Of a DNA stretch of 64,000 bases, positions 1 through 8,350 are shown piece after piece. Each line of letters begins with the position of its first letter. Position 1 is the first letter of the stretch. Source of the stretch: Allorhizobium sonneratiae (GTDB taxonomy: Bacteria > Pseudomonadota > Alphaproteobacteria > Rhizobiales > Rhizobiaceae); NCBI RefSeq assembly GCF_023700755.1, contig NZ_JAMKOJ010000003.1, positions 434,001 to 498,000 on the forward strand. The letters are read 5' to 3'. The notes under the pieces were generated by a model. That model was not told the DNA's origin. It saw only the letters and a program-made list of their open reading frames with translations, and searched no databases. Position numbers and translations under genes: made by a program.

Positions 1-536
1 TCGCAGACGAGGCGCAGCGCCACAGACTGCACCCGGCCTGCCGAGCGGGCGCCCGGCAGCTTGCGCCACAGAACCGGCGACAGATTAAAGCCGACCAGAT
101 AATCCAGCGCGCGGCGCGCAAGATAGGCATCGACCAGCGCCAGATCGATGTCGCGCGGCGCAGCCATGGCATCGAGAACAGCCTTCTTGGTGATGGCGTT
201 GAAGACGACGCGTTTGACAGGCTTGTCGCCAAGGACCCGCTTTTTCTTCAGCACATCCAGCACATGCCAGGAAATGGCTTCACCCTCACGATCCGGGTCG
301 GTTGCGAGGATCAGGCCATCGGAGGATTTGACCGCATCGGCAATATCCTTGATCCGTTTGGCAGAGGCGCCATCCACCTCCCACAGCATCTCGAAATCCT
401 GATCCGGCAGAACGGAGCCGTCCTTGGCGGGAAGGTCACGGATATGGCCGAAAGACGCCAGCACCTTATATCCCGAACCGAGATATTTGTTGATGGTCTT
501 GGCTTTGGCTGGAGATTCGACAACTACGACGTTCAT
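1..536 (-). CDS. topA: DNA topoisomerase I, N-terminal part (runs off the window start)
   Basis: Type IA topoisomerase that relaxes negative supercoils. The visible 178 codons begin MNVVVVESPAKAKT and give the Toprim fold: the Glu of VVESPAKAKTI near residue 7 and the acidic motif ATDPDREGEA, followed by the ISWH segment. The frame continues into the gate domain (LARRALDYLVG, GRVQSVALR). The catalytic tyrosine would lie beyond the window edge. The start is the only ATG that keeps the conserved N-terminus. It is transcribed in the same direction as dprA but separated from it by a small opposite-strand gene. Confidence 0.95.
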   Translation of the reverse strand, partial: MNVVVVESPAKAKTINKYLGSGYKVLASFGHIRDLPAKDGSVLPDQDFEMLWEVDGASAKRIKDIADAVKSSDGLILATDPDREGEAISWHVLDVLKKKRVLGDKPVKRVVFNAITKKAVLDAMAAPRDIDLALVDAYLARRALDYLVGFNLSPVLWRKLPGARSAGRVQSVALRLVC

Positions 537-588
537 TGTGTTTCCGATAAACTTCCCGTTACAACGTTGGCAGTGCCGCGTTCCATAA

Positions 589-672
589 ACGCAGACAAGA
601 CGCTGTAACACTTTAAGTCACCTGCATATTTTCATCTTAAATCGATTCTGACTTCAGGTGAAAACCATACAG
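589..672. repeat. Rhizobial intergenic palindromic repeat, copy 1
   Basis: The intergenic sequence carries a GCTGTAACACTTTAA block followed by a degenerate palindrome around CTTAAATCGATT and by TTCAGGTGAAAA. Related copies, in either orientation, are at 14081-14146, 46563-46664 and 59411-59511. Repeats of this type (TTCCTTAAATCG with TGTTACAGCG) are common between genes in Rhizobiales. The rest of the 537-897 gap shows no gene. Confidence 0.7.
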
Positions 673-897
673 TATGGCGATCATATGGGCATTTTAGCCG
701 CAAGAACCAGATGCGGTTTTCCGACATGAACAGGGATCGTCTCCGGGTCAAGCCCCTTCATGCATTTTATGCTCTACACGTCACCACAACCTAAGATATG
801 TTTTTATTGCTATTGCAATCAATGATAATTTCTGTATCGTTAAGTGTGTACCGGGTTGAATACATTTTTAGGTTGAAATTTGCAACGGATACCTGCA

Positions 898-1104
898 ATG
901 AATAGTCAAAGAGCCGGCAAAACTGATAGCCGTGAAACCATCGCCTATATTCGGCAAATGCTGGGGGAGTTACGTCTGGTTGCTGAAAGGGAAGAGGCTC
1001 AGATGCTCTGCTATCTGATCGAAATGGCCTATGAGGAGGCGGGTGATCTACAAAATCGTGTGCGTCCGGGCTTATCGCGCCAGCGGGTCACCCCGCAAGC
1101 GTGA
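898..1104 (+). CDS. Small conserved hypothetical protein of rhizobia
   Basis: A 68-residue protein beginning MNSQRAGKTD, with a helical core (IRQMLGELRLVAEREEAQML, then CYLIEMAYEEAGD). I recognise this pattern from small uncharacterised rhizobial proteins but can assign no function. An upstream TTG at 880 would add six residues; the ATG is preferred although its ribosome binding site is weak. It is convergent with dprA and the two 3' ends overlap by 17 bases. The basic C-terminus (RPGLSRQRVTPQA) lies in the overlap. It separates dprA from topA. Confidence 0.7.
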   Translation: MNSQRAGKTDSRETIAYIRQMLGELRLVAEREEAQMLCYLIEMAYEEAGDLQNRVRPGLSRQRVTPQA

Positions 1105-2239
1105 TGGAGACGAGCCCGCCGGGGTGGCGTTGCAGCCGTCCGGCAATATCCAGTTCCAGCAGCACCAGGTAAACGGCATTGGCGGCAAGGCCGGTATGGC
1201 GGATGATGTCATCGACCTCGACAGGTGTTGGCCCAAGCGAATCGATAATGGTCATCCGCTCGCGCTCGTCAGGGGGCGCATTGAAGGTTTCGCTTTCCTC
1301 ATAGGCAGGTTCTTCGACGCGTGGCTCGGTGAAGAGGTCGATTTTGCTCAAGGGAGCGAGTGCTTCGAGAATGTCACGCGGTTCGGTTGTGACGATCCCG
1401 CCATTTTTCAACAGGCCATTGGTGCCATGGCAGCGCGGATCGAGCGGCGAGCCGGGAACGGCAAAGACCAGCCGTCCAAATTCGCCCGCCAGTCTTGCCG
1501 TGATCAGCGAGCCGGAACGGCTGGCGGCCTCAATGACCACAACCCCAAGTGATGTGCCGGCAATCAGCCGGTTGCGGCGGGGGAAATCGCGGGCGCGCGG
1601 TTCCCAGCCAAAGGGCATTTCGCTGATCGCCACGCCCTTGCCGTTCCAGATATCTTTCAGAAGCTCGACATTTTCGGGCGGGTAGGGCTGGTCTAGCCCG
1701 CCTGCCATCGCCGCCATGGTGCCGCTGTCAAGGCTCGCTCTATGGGCGCTGGTATCGATGCCACGCGCCAGGCCCGAGGTGATGGTATAACCGGCAACGC
1801 CGCAGTCACGGGCAATCAGGCTTGCCATTTTCGCGCCGCTGATTGAGGCATTGCGCGAGCCGACAATGCCGATGGAGGGCCGGGTCGCGGTTTCACCATC
1901 GCCTTTCATTGCTAGAAGCGGCGGTGCGGCGTCGATCTGGCGCAGCGCCGGCGGATAATCCGGCTCACCGATGCCGACAAAGCGCGCGCCGAAGCGGCGG
2001 GCGAACTCCAGCTCGCGTTCAGCCTCATCCCGGCTGGCGATGCGGATGGCCCGCGTCGCCCCGCCGCGCTGTGACAGTTCCGGCAGCATGTCGAGCGCCC
2101 GTTCAGCGGTGCCAAAATTGTTGATCAGATCGCGAAAGGTGGCGGGCCCGACATTGTCGCTGCGGATCAGCCTAAGCCAGGCGATCCTCTGCTTCTCCGT
2201 CAGCGCAATGCCCGAACGTCCTGCGCTGCGAAGTGACAT
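1088..2239 (-). CDS. dprA: DNA-processing protein DprA
   Basis: DprA/Smf binds incoming single-stranded DNA and loads RecA during natural transformation. It is conserved even where competence is unknown. The 383-residue product has an N-terminal helix-hairpin region (WLRLIRSDNVGPATFRDLI), then the Rossmann-like DprA core with GIVGSRNASISG, SGLARGIDTSAH, AGGLDQPYP and GSLITARLAGE. It ends in a winged-helix-like tail (PVEVDDIIRHTGL). It is the last gene of the pyrB-pyrC'-plsY-dprA run, three bases after plsY. Its 3' end overlaps the small convergent gene. Confidence 0.96.
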   Translation of the reverse strand: MSLRSAGRSGIALTEKQRIAWLRLIRSDNVGPATFRDLINNFGTAERALDMLPELSQRGGATRAIRIASRDEAERELEFARRFGARFVGIGEPDYPPALRQIDAAPPLLAMKGDGETATRPSIGIVGSRNASISGAKMASLIARDCGVAGYTITSGLARGIDTSAHRASLDSGTMAAMAGGLDQPYPPENVELLKDIWNGKGVAISEMPFGWEPRARDFPRRNRLIAGTSLGVVVIEAASRSGSLITARLAGEFGRLVFAVPGSPLDPRCHGTNGLLKNGGIVTTEPRDILEALAPLSKIDLFTEPRVEEPAYEESETFNAPPDERERMTIIDSLGPTPVEVDDIIRHTGLAANAVYLVLLELDIAGRLQRHPGGLVSITLAG

Positions 2240-2242
2240 GGC

Positions 2243-2872
2243 CTATCCCTTTTTGCCGATCCTGCTTTCCGTGCCGGAAATCAGCCGCTCGATATTGGGC
2301 TTGTGCTTGCCCCAGGTGATGACGGTCATCGCGGCGGTCACGAGTGCTGCTTCCTGCTGACCCAATAGCCACAACGCAACCGGAATGACAAGGGTTGCAA
2401 CCAGTGCGGACAGCGAGGAATAGCGGCTGAGATAGGCAACCGACAGCCAGACAATGGCGAAGACCAGCACCATCAGCGGGAAAATGCCAAGCAGCGTGCC
2501 GATATAGGTGGCGACACCCTTGCCGCCTTTGAAGCGCAGCCAGATAGGAAACAGATGGCCGATAAAGGCGGCAAAGCCGCCAAGCAGGCCGGGAAGATGC
2601 ACCGTATCCGAGCCGAACAGCTTTTGCGCCAGAAGGGCGGCGAAGGTCGCCTTCAGCGCGTCGAGCAGCAGGGTGGCGGCGGCCAGTTTCTTGTTGCCGG
2701 TTCTCAGCACATTGGTTGCGCCGATATTGCCCGAACCGATCTTGCGCACATCGCCAAGGCCAGCCATGCGGGTGAGCAGCAGGCCGAAGGGAATGGAGCC
2801 GAGCAGATAACCGATCGCCAGCGAGGCGATCAGTGCGGTATGAGGGATCTGGCTGTAATCGATGCTGGGCAT
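2243..2872 (-). CDS. plsY: Glycerol-3-phosphate acyltransferase PlsY
   Basis: Inner-membrane enzyme that transfers an acyl group from acyl-phosphate to glycerol 3-phosphate, the first step of phospholipid synthesis. The 209-residue length is normal. The conserved loops are visible: [11 protein letters not shown], the glycine-rich [14 protein letters not shown], and [15 protein letters not shown]. Five or so hydrophobic segments are evident. It lies nine bases after the PyrC-like gene and three before dprA, so translation is probably coupled in one operon. Confidence 0.96.
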   Translation of the reverse strand: MPSIDYSQIPHTALIASLAIGYLLGSIPFGLLLTRMAGLGDVRKIGSGNIGATNVLRTGNKKLAAATLLLDALKATFAALLAQKLFGSDTVHLPGLLGGFAAFIGHLFPIWLRFKGGKGVATYIGTLLGIFPLMVLVFAIVWLSVAYLSRYSSLSALVATLVIPVALWLLGQQEAALVTAAMTVITWGKHKPNIERLISGTESRIGKKG

Positions 2873-2881
2873 GACGGCCTC

Positions 2882-4177
2882 TTACAAAACGGAATGGACG
2901 AGCTTGCCGCCGACATAGGTGGCAACGGCACGACCGGAAAAGCGGGCATCCTCGAAGGGTGTGTTTTTCGAGCGGGACAGAAGCGCGTCTTTCGCCAGAA
3001 TCCACGGCTCGTCCGGATCGATCAGCACGATATCGGCCTTCGCCCCCGGTTTCAGCGTTCCGGCATCGAGGCCGAAAATCTGTGCGGGCCGGGTAGAGAG
3101 CGCATCGATCAGCCGCATCAACGGCACCTGACCGCTGTGATAGAGCCGAAGTGCCGCTGCAAGCAGGGTCTCAAGCCCGACCGCGCCATCGGCGGCATCG
3201 GCAAAGGGCAGGCGCTTGGTATCGACATCCTGCGGATCGTGCGAGGAGACGATGATATCGATCTCGCCGCGTGCTAGCGCTTCAACCATGGCTACACGGT
3301 CGTCTTCCGAGCGCAGCGGCGGGGAGAGCTTGAAGAAACTGCGATATTCGCCGATGTCGTTTTCATTCAGCGACAGGTGATTGATGGAAATGCCGCAGGT
3401 GACGTTGACGCCGCGTCCGCGTGCCAGCCGGATGGCCTCGACCGATTCCGGTGTTGAAATCGTCGCTGCGTGGTAATGGGCCTTTGTCAGCCCGGCAAGG
3501 CGCAGATCACGCTCCAGCGGGATGAGTTCAGCCTCTTTCGGCACGCCGGAAAGACCGAGCCAGCTGGCCAGCAGCCCCTCGTTCATCACGCCGTTGCCGA
3601 GATAGTCCTCCCGGTTAGCCAGCATGATCACGGCGCCGAAATCACGGCCATAGGTCATGGCCCGGCGCAAAACCAGCGAATCGCGCTGACCATGGCGGCC
3701 ATTGGTGAAGGCGACGGCGCCGGCCTGACGCATCAGCCGCATTTCGGTCATTTCCTCGCCATGTAGCCCCTTGGTCAGGGCCGCGGCGGGATAGATATGG
3801 ACAGGTGCGGTGTCGCGCGCCGTTTTTCGGATAAATTCGACGAGAGCGATATCGTCGATCACCGGATCGGTGTCCGGCATCATGATCATCGAGGTGACGC
3901 CACCGGCAGCCGCGGCGCGGCCCGCTGATTCCAGCGTTTCCCGGTGTTCGGCCCCCGGTTCGCCGATGAAAACCTGCGCATCGACAAGGCCGGGTGCGGC
4001 GATCAGGCCGCGGCAATCGCGGATCTCGGCACCCTCCGGTGCGCCCTGGTTCAGTGCATCTGCGCCAGCGGCAAGGATAAGGCCATCAGCGCCGACGATG
4101 ACGGTGCCGGTTTCATCGAGGTTGCGGGAAGGGTCGATGATGCGGAGATTTTTAAGAACGAGCGGTTTTGACATCAT
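2882..4177 (-). CDS. pyrC: Dihydroorotase-like protein PyrC' (probably catalytically inactive)
   Basis: The 431-residue protein has the amidohydrolase fold of class I dihydroorotases and sits directly behind pyrB. Active enzymes have a DxHxH zinc motif after the first strands; here residues 66-70 read DAQVF, then IGEPG. The usual late catalytic Asp motif (TDHAPH type) reads SSHDPQ near residue 311, and the usual HAED-like segment reads ANRED near 187. Such ligand-free proteins are known as pseudo-dihydroorotases that hold aspartate carbamoyltransferase together. The function as a PyrB partner is therefore inferred. Two adjacent ATG codons (4177 and 4174) follow GAGGAAGGC; the second has better spacing. 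The gap from pyrB is seven bases. Confidence 0.9.
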   Translation of the reverse strand: MMSKPLVLKNLRIIDPSRNLDETGTVIVGADGLILAAGADALNQGAPEGAEIRDCRGLIAAPGLVDAQVFIGEPGAEHRETLESAGRAAAAGGVTSMIMMPDTDPVIDDIALVEFIRKTARDTAPVHIYPAAALTKGLHGEEMTEMRLMRQAGAVAFTNGRHGQRDSLVLRRAMTYGRDFGAVIMLANREDYLGNGVMNEGLLASWLGLSGVPKEAELIPLERDLRLAGLTKAHYHAATISTPESVEAIRLARGRGVNVTCGISINHLSLNENDIGEYRSFFKLSPPLRSEDDRVAMVEALARGEIDIIVSSHDPQDVDTKRLPFADAADGAVGLETLLAAALRLYHSGQVPLMRLIDALSTRPAQIFGLDAGTLKPGAKADIVLIDPDEPWILAKDALLSRSKNTPFEDARFSGRAVATYVGGKLVHSVL

Positions 4178-4184
4178 GCCTTCC

Positions 4185-5126
4185 TCAGCTTCTGGGACCG
4201 TTGTTTTCGGACACCAGCAGGGCTTCCATCACCGCCATGCGCACGGCAACGCCCATTTCCACCTGTTGCTCGATCACGCTTTGCGGGCCATCGGCGACAT
4301 CGGAGGCAATTTCCACGCCCCGGTTCATCGGGCCAGGATGCATGACCAGCGCGTCTTCCTTCGCCGCCTTGAGTTTTTCGGCATCAAGTCCATAGAAGTG
4401 GAAATATTCACGCACGGAGGGGACAAAAGCACCGGACATGCGCTCGCGTTGCAGGCGCAGCATCATCACGACATCGGCGTCTTTCAGGCCTTCCTTCATG
4501 TCTGTGAAGACTTCCGCGCCCATCTCGGCAATGCCCGAGGGCAGAAGCGTCGGCGGCGCAATGACGCGCACGCGCGCGCCCATGGCGTTCAGGAGCAGGA
4601 TGTTGGAGCGGGCAACGCGCGAATGCAGCACATCGCCGCAGATGGCGACGATGATGCGCGACAGCTTGCCCTTGGCGCGGCGGATGGTCAGGGCGTCGAG
4701 CAGGGCCTGGGTCGGATGTTCATGCTGGCCGTCACCGGCATTGATCACCGAGCAGGCGACTTTTTGCGCGAGAAGGGCGGCAGCCCCCGCCGAGGAATGG
4801 CGCACCACCAGCACGTCGGGGCGCATGGCATTCAGCGTCATGGCGGTGTCGATCAGGGTTTCCCCCTTTTTCACCGAGGAATTGCCGACCGACATGTTCA
4901 TCACATCGGCACCCAGCCGCTTGCCCGCCAGCTCGAAGGAGGATTGCGTGCGGGTGGAAGCTTCGAAAAACAGGTTGATCTGGGTCAGCCCGCGCAGCGT
5001 CGAGGTTTTTTTCTCGCGCTGGCGGCTGATTTTTACGGCCTCGTCGGCCTTGTCGAGCAAAATGGTGATATCGGCTTCGGTAAGCCCCTTGATGCCAATC
5101 AGATGGCGATGGGGAAAGAAGACCAT
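4185..5126 (-). CDS. pyrB: Aspartate carbamoyltransferase catalytic subunit
   Basis: Condenses carbamoyl phosphate with aspartate in pyrimidine synthesis. The carbamoyl-phosphate motif [19 protein letters not shown], the [12 protein letters not shown] loop and the [13 protein letters not shown] motif are all present. The frame is open upstream, but an AGGAGG eight bases before the ATG at 5126 (MVFFPHRHL) decides the start; the ATG at 5132 is only two bases from that site. The product is 313 residues. It is the first gene of a minus-strand operon with pyrC', plsY and dprA. No regulatory pyrI gene is present, which fits a PyrB/PyrC' type complex. Confidence 0.96.
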   Translation of the reverse strand: MVFFPHRHLIGIKGLTEADITILLDKADEAVKISRQREKKTSTLRGLTQINLFFEASTRTQSSFELAGKRLGADVMNMSVGNSSVKKGETLIDTAMTLNAMRPDVLVVRHSSAGAAALLAQKVACSVINAGDGQHEHPTQALLDALTIRRAKGKLSRIIVAICGDVLHSRVARSNILLLNAMGARVRVIAPPTLLPSGIAEMGAEVFTDMKEGLKDADVVMMLRLQRERMSGAFVPSVREYFHFYGLDAEKLKAAKEDALVMHPGPMNRGVEIASDVADGPQSVIEQQVEMGVAVRMAVMEALLVSENNGPRS

Positions 5127-5279
5127 GCGCATGTCCTCCTGATGTCTGTCCTCACCCGGTTCTGGCGATGGGGCAGACGAGATGAAAGGCTTTGACGCCA
5201 TACGGGATGATCGCGAAACCGCAGCCGTCTGAAGCAGTCGGGCGGTCTATACTGGCTGGCGGAACGAGGGGCAAGGGTG

Positions 5280-5332
5280 ACAGCAGGATTTCCGAAAAGT
5301 GGTCACCGGTTTTCGGGTCAAAATCCTGCTCG
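5280..5332. repeat. Intergenic palindromic repeat of the CCGGTTTTCGG type
   Basis: AGCAGGATTT and AAATCCTGCT flank a core of CCGAAAAGTGGTCACCGG followed by TTTTCGG. This is the familiar rhizobial repeat core (CGAAAAGTGG...CCGGTTTTCGG), here with its own terminal inverted arms. Relatives in this window lie at 19426-19472 and 27893-27976. It fills the gap between the nucleotidyltransferase gene and pyrB. Confidence 0.65.
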
Positions 5333-5372
5333 TGGCAATAAGGCAGCATGCTTTGGTCACGTGTTGCAAGCC

Positions 5373-5933
5373 TCAATCCACCATCACAAGCCACGGCCAC
5401 CGGCTCTGATAATCCTTGCACTTCTGGACAAAGAGATCGCGCAGGGGATTGTGCGGGTTTAGACGCAGAATGCCATTCCACATATCGTCATAACCGTCCG
5501 GGGCATAGACAGAACCGTTTTCAAGACTGATACCGAAGCGGGTACACAAAATCAGATAGCGATCGATGCCGTCTTCAACACGTTTGAGCGGTGGGCATGG
5601 AAACCCGAATTTTTCCCGATACCAGAGATGAACCCGGGCCTGATTTCTGATTTCAATCTTCTCTGCCCGGTCGCCAAGCTGTGCCTTTGCTTTTTGGATC
5701 AGGGCATCTTCCGCCGCCCATGAGAGATCGGTGTCATCGAAATAAAAGAGATCATAATCTTTGATGGCCCAATCCGGGTCTTTGCCGGTTTTGATATTCC
5801 ATATCGTTTGCACGAGGCAGCCTGCCGTAAGGGTGGCCTGTGGGAGTTCAAGTGCAGAAAGCGCATCCAGAATCAGACGGTTCATTGCATTTCGTCTGAC
5901 TGTCTCAATAAATTGTCCTTCAGAAAAATACAT
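5373..5933 (-). CDS. Nucleotidyltransferase-like protein (NTP_transf_6 / DUF925 family)
   Basis: About 186 residues, starting MYFSEGQF after a GAGG nine bases upstream; a start five codons earlier (5948) is also open. The family hallmark is a G-rich strand followed by acidic residues: TAGCLVQTIWN near residue 36, then DWAIKDYDLFYFDDTDLSW. Later segments (IRNQARVHLWY, YAPDGYDDMWNGILRLN) are typical of the family. The biochemical role is unknown; a nucleotidyltransferase fold is predicted from the motifs only. It is monocistronic, between the pyr operon and aidB. Confidence 0.85.
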   Translation of the reverse strand: MYFSEGQFIETVRRNAMNRLILDALSALELPQATLTAGCLVQTIWNIKTGKDPDWAIKDYDLFYFDDTDLSWAAEDALIQKAKAQLGDRAEKIEIRNQARVHLWYREKFGFPCPPLKRVEDGIDRYLILCTRFGISLENGSVYAPDGYDDMWNGILRLNPHNPLRDLFVQKCKDYQSRWPWLVMVD

Positions 5934-6208
5934 GAGTCGAAACCTCATTTGTTCTTTATATGTTCAGGTCTCTCGCCATTCCTGTCAACATGGTTCGGGG
6001 GTGTTTCGGGCCATGACGACGTGGCGCAACCGCAGGAAAATCCACAGCCATGCCAGACTGGAAGCGGCAGATTGCGTCTGCCTCTGGCGATTATCCTGGC
6101 GAAATTGATCGCTTGCTGTCGCAATTTTGCCAAATCGTGTTAAACACGGGAAAGGTTCCGGTTTTGCGTGTGTTTGAAACCGGTTAAATCCCGTTATTTG
6201 GAAAGCGC

Positions 6209-7852
6209 ATGAACCGGACAGAAGAAAAATTGCTGGAACTCAATCAGCCCAGGCCCTGGTCCGGGGTGAATGCCTTTCGCACCGATCCGCTTCTGGTCGA
6301 TCTGACGGCGGGGCTCAATCGCGGCCTGCGCGAGGATTACGATGCGCTTGGCCAGTATGTAACCTCAATGGAGGCGCAGGAACTGGCGCGGATGGCCAAT
6401 CAGAACCCGCCGCAACTGCGCACCCACGGGCCGCGCGGCGAGCGGCTGGATATGGTGGAATTTCATCCGGCCTGGCACGCATTGATGCGTCGCTCCATGG
6501 CCAACGGGCTGCACAGTGCGGTCTGGGAACATCAGCCGGACATTCGTGGGCAGGAGCATCGTGCGCGCGCCGTGCGCTTTTATCTCACCGCCCAGCTCGA
6601 ATGCGGCCATTTGTGCCCGCTGACCATGACCAGCGCCTCGGTGGCAGCCCTGATGGCCGCGCCCCGGGTGCAGAAGGAATGGGCGCCGAAGATTCTTTCG
6701 CGCAAATATGACAGTTCCAACCGTCCGGCCATGCAAAAGACGGCGGTAACGCTCGGCATGGGCATGACGGAAAAACAGGGCGGCACCGATGTGCGCGCCA
6801 ATCTCTCGACGGCAACAAGGGCGGGCGAGGGCATTTATCGGCTTTCCGGCCATAAATGGTTCATGTCCGCGCCGATGAGCGACGGTTTTCTGATGTTGGC
6901 GCAGATGCAGGAGGGCATGGGCTGCTTTCTCGTGCCGCGTCTGCTGGAGGATGGCAGCGGCAACGGGCTGAGGTTTCAGCGGCTGAAAGACAAGATCGGC
7001 AACCGCTCCAATGCCTCTTCCGAGGTGGAATTTACCGATGCCTTCGGTTTTCTGATCGGTGATCCCGGTGCCGGCATCCGCACTATACTGGAAATGGTGA
7101 CGTTGACGCGGCTTGATTGCGCGCTGGCGTCTGCCGGCATCATGCGCGCCTCGATGGCGGAGGCCGTGCATCATCTGCGTGGCCGTGTCGTCTTCGACAA
7201 GAAGCTGATCGACCAGCCGATCATGATCCGGGTGCTGGCCGATATGGCGCTCGACGTGGCGGCTGCGACCGCGCTGACCTTCCGGCTGGCCGAAGCCTTC
7301 GACCGCGCCGGTGACAGTGCGGCTGATGCCGCTTATGCCCGGGTGATGACGCCCGTGGTGAAATACTGGGTCTGCAAGATGGCCCCGCCGCTGATCTATG
7401 AGGCGATGGAATCGATCGGCGGCAGTGGTTATGTCGAAGAGCGCGCCATTGCCCGCCATTATCGCGAGGCCCCGGTCAATGCCATCTGGGAAGGCTCCGG
7501 CAATGTCATGGCGCTCGATGTGCTGCGGGTGCTGTCGCGCGGGCGCGACCTGTTCGATATGGTCTTTGCCGAACTGGAGCGCGATCTCGGACCCTCCGGC
7601 CGCAAGACCATTGAAGTTCTGCGCGCCGCCATGGCGCTCTGCGAGCGCGATGAGGGCGCCGCCCGCCTGCTGGTCGAGCAGATGGCGCTTGCCGCCGCCG
7701 CTGCCGAGCTTTACCGCATGGGTGCAGGCAAGATTGCCGACGCCTTTCTCGAAACCCGCCTTACCGGTGGCTGGCGTAACACTTACGGCGTGCTCGATGC
7801 CCGTTTCGATGGCCGCTATCTGATCGATCTGCTCTATCCGCCGGTAGATTGA
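6209..7852 (+). CDS. aidB: AidB-like acyl-CoA dehydrogenase family protein
   Basis: A 547-residue flavoprotein of the AidB branch of acyl-CoA dehydrogenases. In E. coli AidB (541 residues) is induced by alkylation damage and binds DNA as well as FAD. AidB features seen: the N-terminal segment ARMANQNPP with HPAWHALM, the flavin-domain signature GMGMTEKQGGTDVRAN, and the C-terminal EAMESIGGSGYVEE and IWEGSGNVMALDVLR. The Glu of WEGSG is residue 428, matching the position of the catalytic base in the family. No ada operon is nearby, so alkylation inducibility cannot be judged. About 260 bases upstream hold no gene. Confidence 0.9.
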   Translation: MNRTEEKLLELNQPRPWSGVNAFRTDPLLVDLTAGLNRGLREDYDALGQYVTSMEAQELARMANQNPPQLRTHGPRGERLDMVEFHPAWHALMRRSMANGLHSAVWEHQPDIRGQEHRARAVRFYLTAQLECGHLCPLTMTSASVAALMAAPRVQKEWAPKILSRKYDSSNRPAMQKTAVTLGMGMTEKQGGTDVRANLSTATRAGEGIYRLSGHKWFMSAPMSDGFLMLAQMQEGMGCFLVPRLLEDGSGNGLRFQRLKDKIGNRSNASSEVEFTDAFGFLIGDPGAGIRTILEMVTLTRLDCALASAGIMRASMAEAVHHLRGRVVFDKKLIDQPIMIRVLADMALDVAAATALTFRLAEAFDRAGDSAADAAYARVMTPVVKYWVCKMAPPLIYEAMESIGGSGYVEERAIARHYREAPVNAIWEGSGNVMALDVLRVLSRGRDLFDMVFAELERDLGPSGRKTIEVLRAAMALCERDEGAARLLVEQMALAAAAAELYRMGAGKIADAFLETRLTGGWRNTYGVLDARFDGRYLIDLLYPPVD

Positions 7853-7942
7853 TCAGGCAGGTCTGTCTCTTTGGGGTGTCCATGGGGGCACCAAAAGTCT
7901 TCCAAAGTTTTGACGTAAGGCTCGGCAATGTCCCGAGCATCT

Positions 7943-8210
7943 AGAGCACCGTGCGATCAATATGACGCATTCTGCCGCAATGAATTTATGGGCTGATCAA
8001 GATTTTTGCCGAAGGGCATACCGCTTGGTACGTGCGAGGGAAAAATCTTGATCAGGACGTAAAGACATGCGGCCCTTCGGGTTTGCTGAAACTTGCCCCC
8101 CACTGCGTTAGATGGCTTGCCCGATGACATAGCATCGCGCTGCGCCATCCGCCTTGTGGGACGGCAAGTTTGAGCAAACAGAATGCATCATATTGATCGC
8201 ACGATGCTCT
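7943..8210. repeat. 268-bp nested inverted-repeat element (MITE-like)
   Basis: The ends are 32-base inverted arms (7943-7974 and 8179-8210) that match at 30 of 32 positions, starting AGAGCA and ending GCATTCTG. Inside lie further pairs: GATCAAGATTTTT (7995-8007) with AAAAATCTTGATC (8041-8053), and TTTGCTGAAACTTGCC (8082-8097) with a near-perfect partner at 8163-8178. It has no coding capacity. It could be a miniature inverted-repeat element or a mosaic of rhizobial palindromes. It occupies most of the gene-free stretch 7853-8350. Confidence 0.6.
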
Positions 8211-8239
8211 AACCACGTCTATTTTATCAAGACACGGCA

Positions 8240-8266
8240 GATCCTCGGGACGGGACCGAGGATGAC
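8240..8266. repeat. Short palindrome of the ATCCTCGG type
   Basis: ATCCTCGGGACGGGACCGAGGAT forms a small stem-loop. The same unit (ATCCTCGG...CCGAGGAT) occurs twice more at 38261-38370. Such CCTCGG palindromes are scattered between genes in many alphaproteobacteria. Confidence 0.5.
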
Positions 8267-8300
8267 GGCAGGTTTTGCCGGAGATTGATTGATCAAACGA

Positions 8301-8330
8301 AAAAGGCCGCCCAAAAGGCGGCCTTTCCTT
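8301..8330 (-). terminator. Rho-independent terminator of tig
   Basis: Ten-base arms AAAGGCCGCC and GGCGGCCTTT (8302-8311 and 8317-8326) with a CAAAA loop. Read on the minus strand, the stem is followed by a run of T, 21 bases after the tig stop. Confidence 0.85.
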
Positions 8331-8350
8331 ATTCCGTAGCAGCAATCGGC

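Noticed and set aside
5152..5481. A 109-residue minus-strand frame beside pyrB
   Set aside because: It is composed of the palindromic repeat and part of the pyrB leader, and no domain is recognisable.
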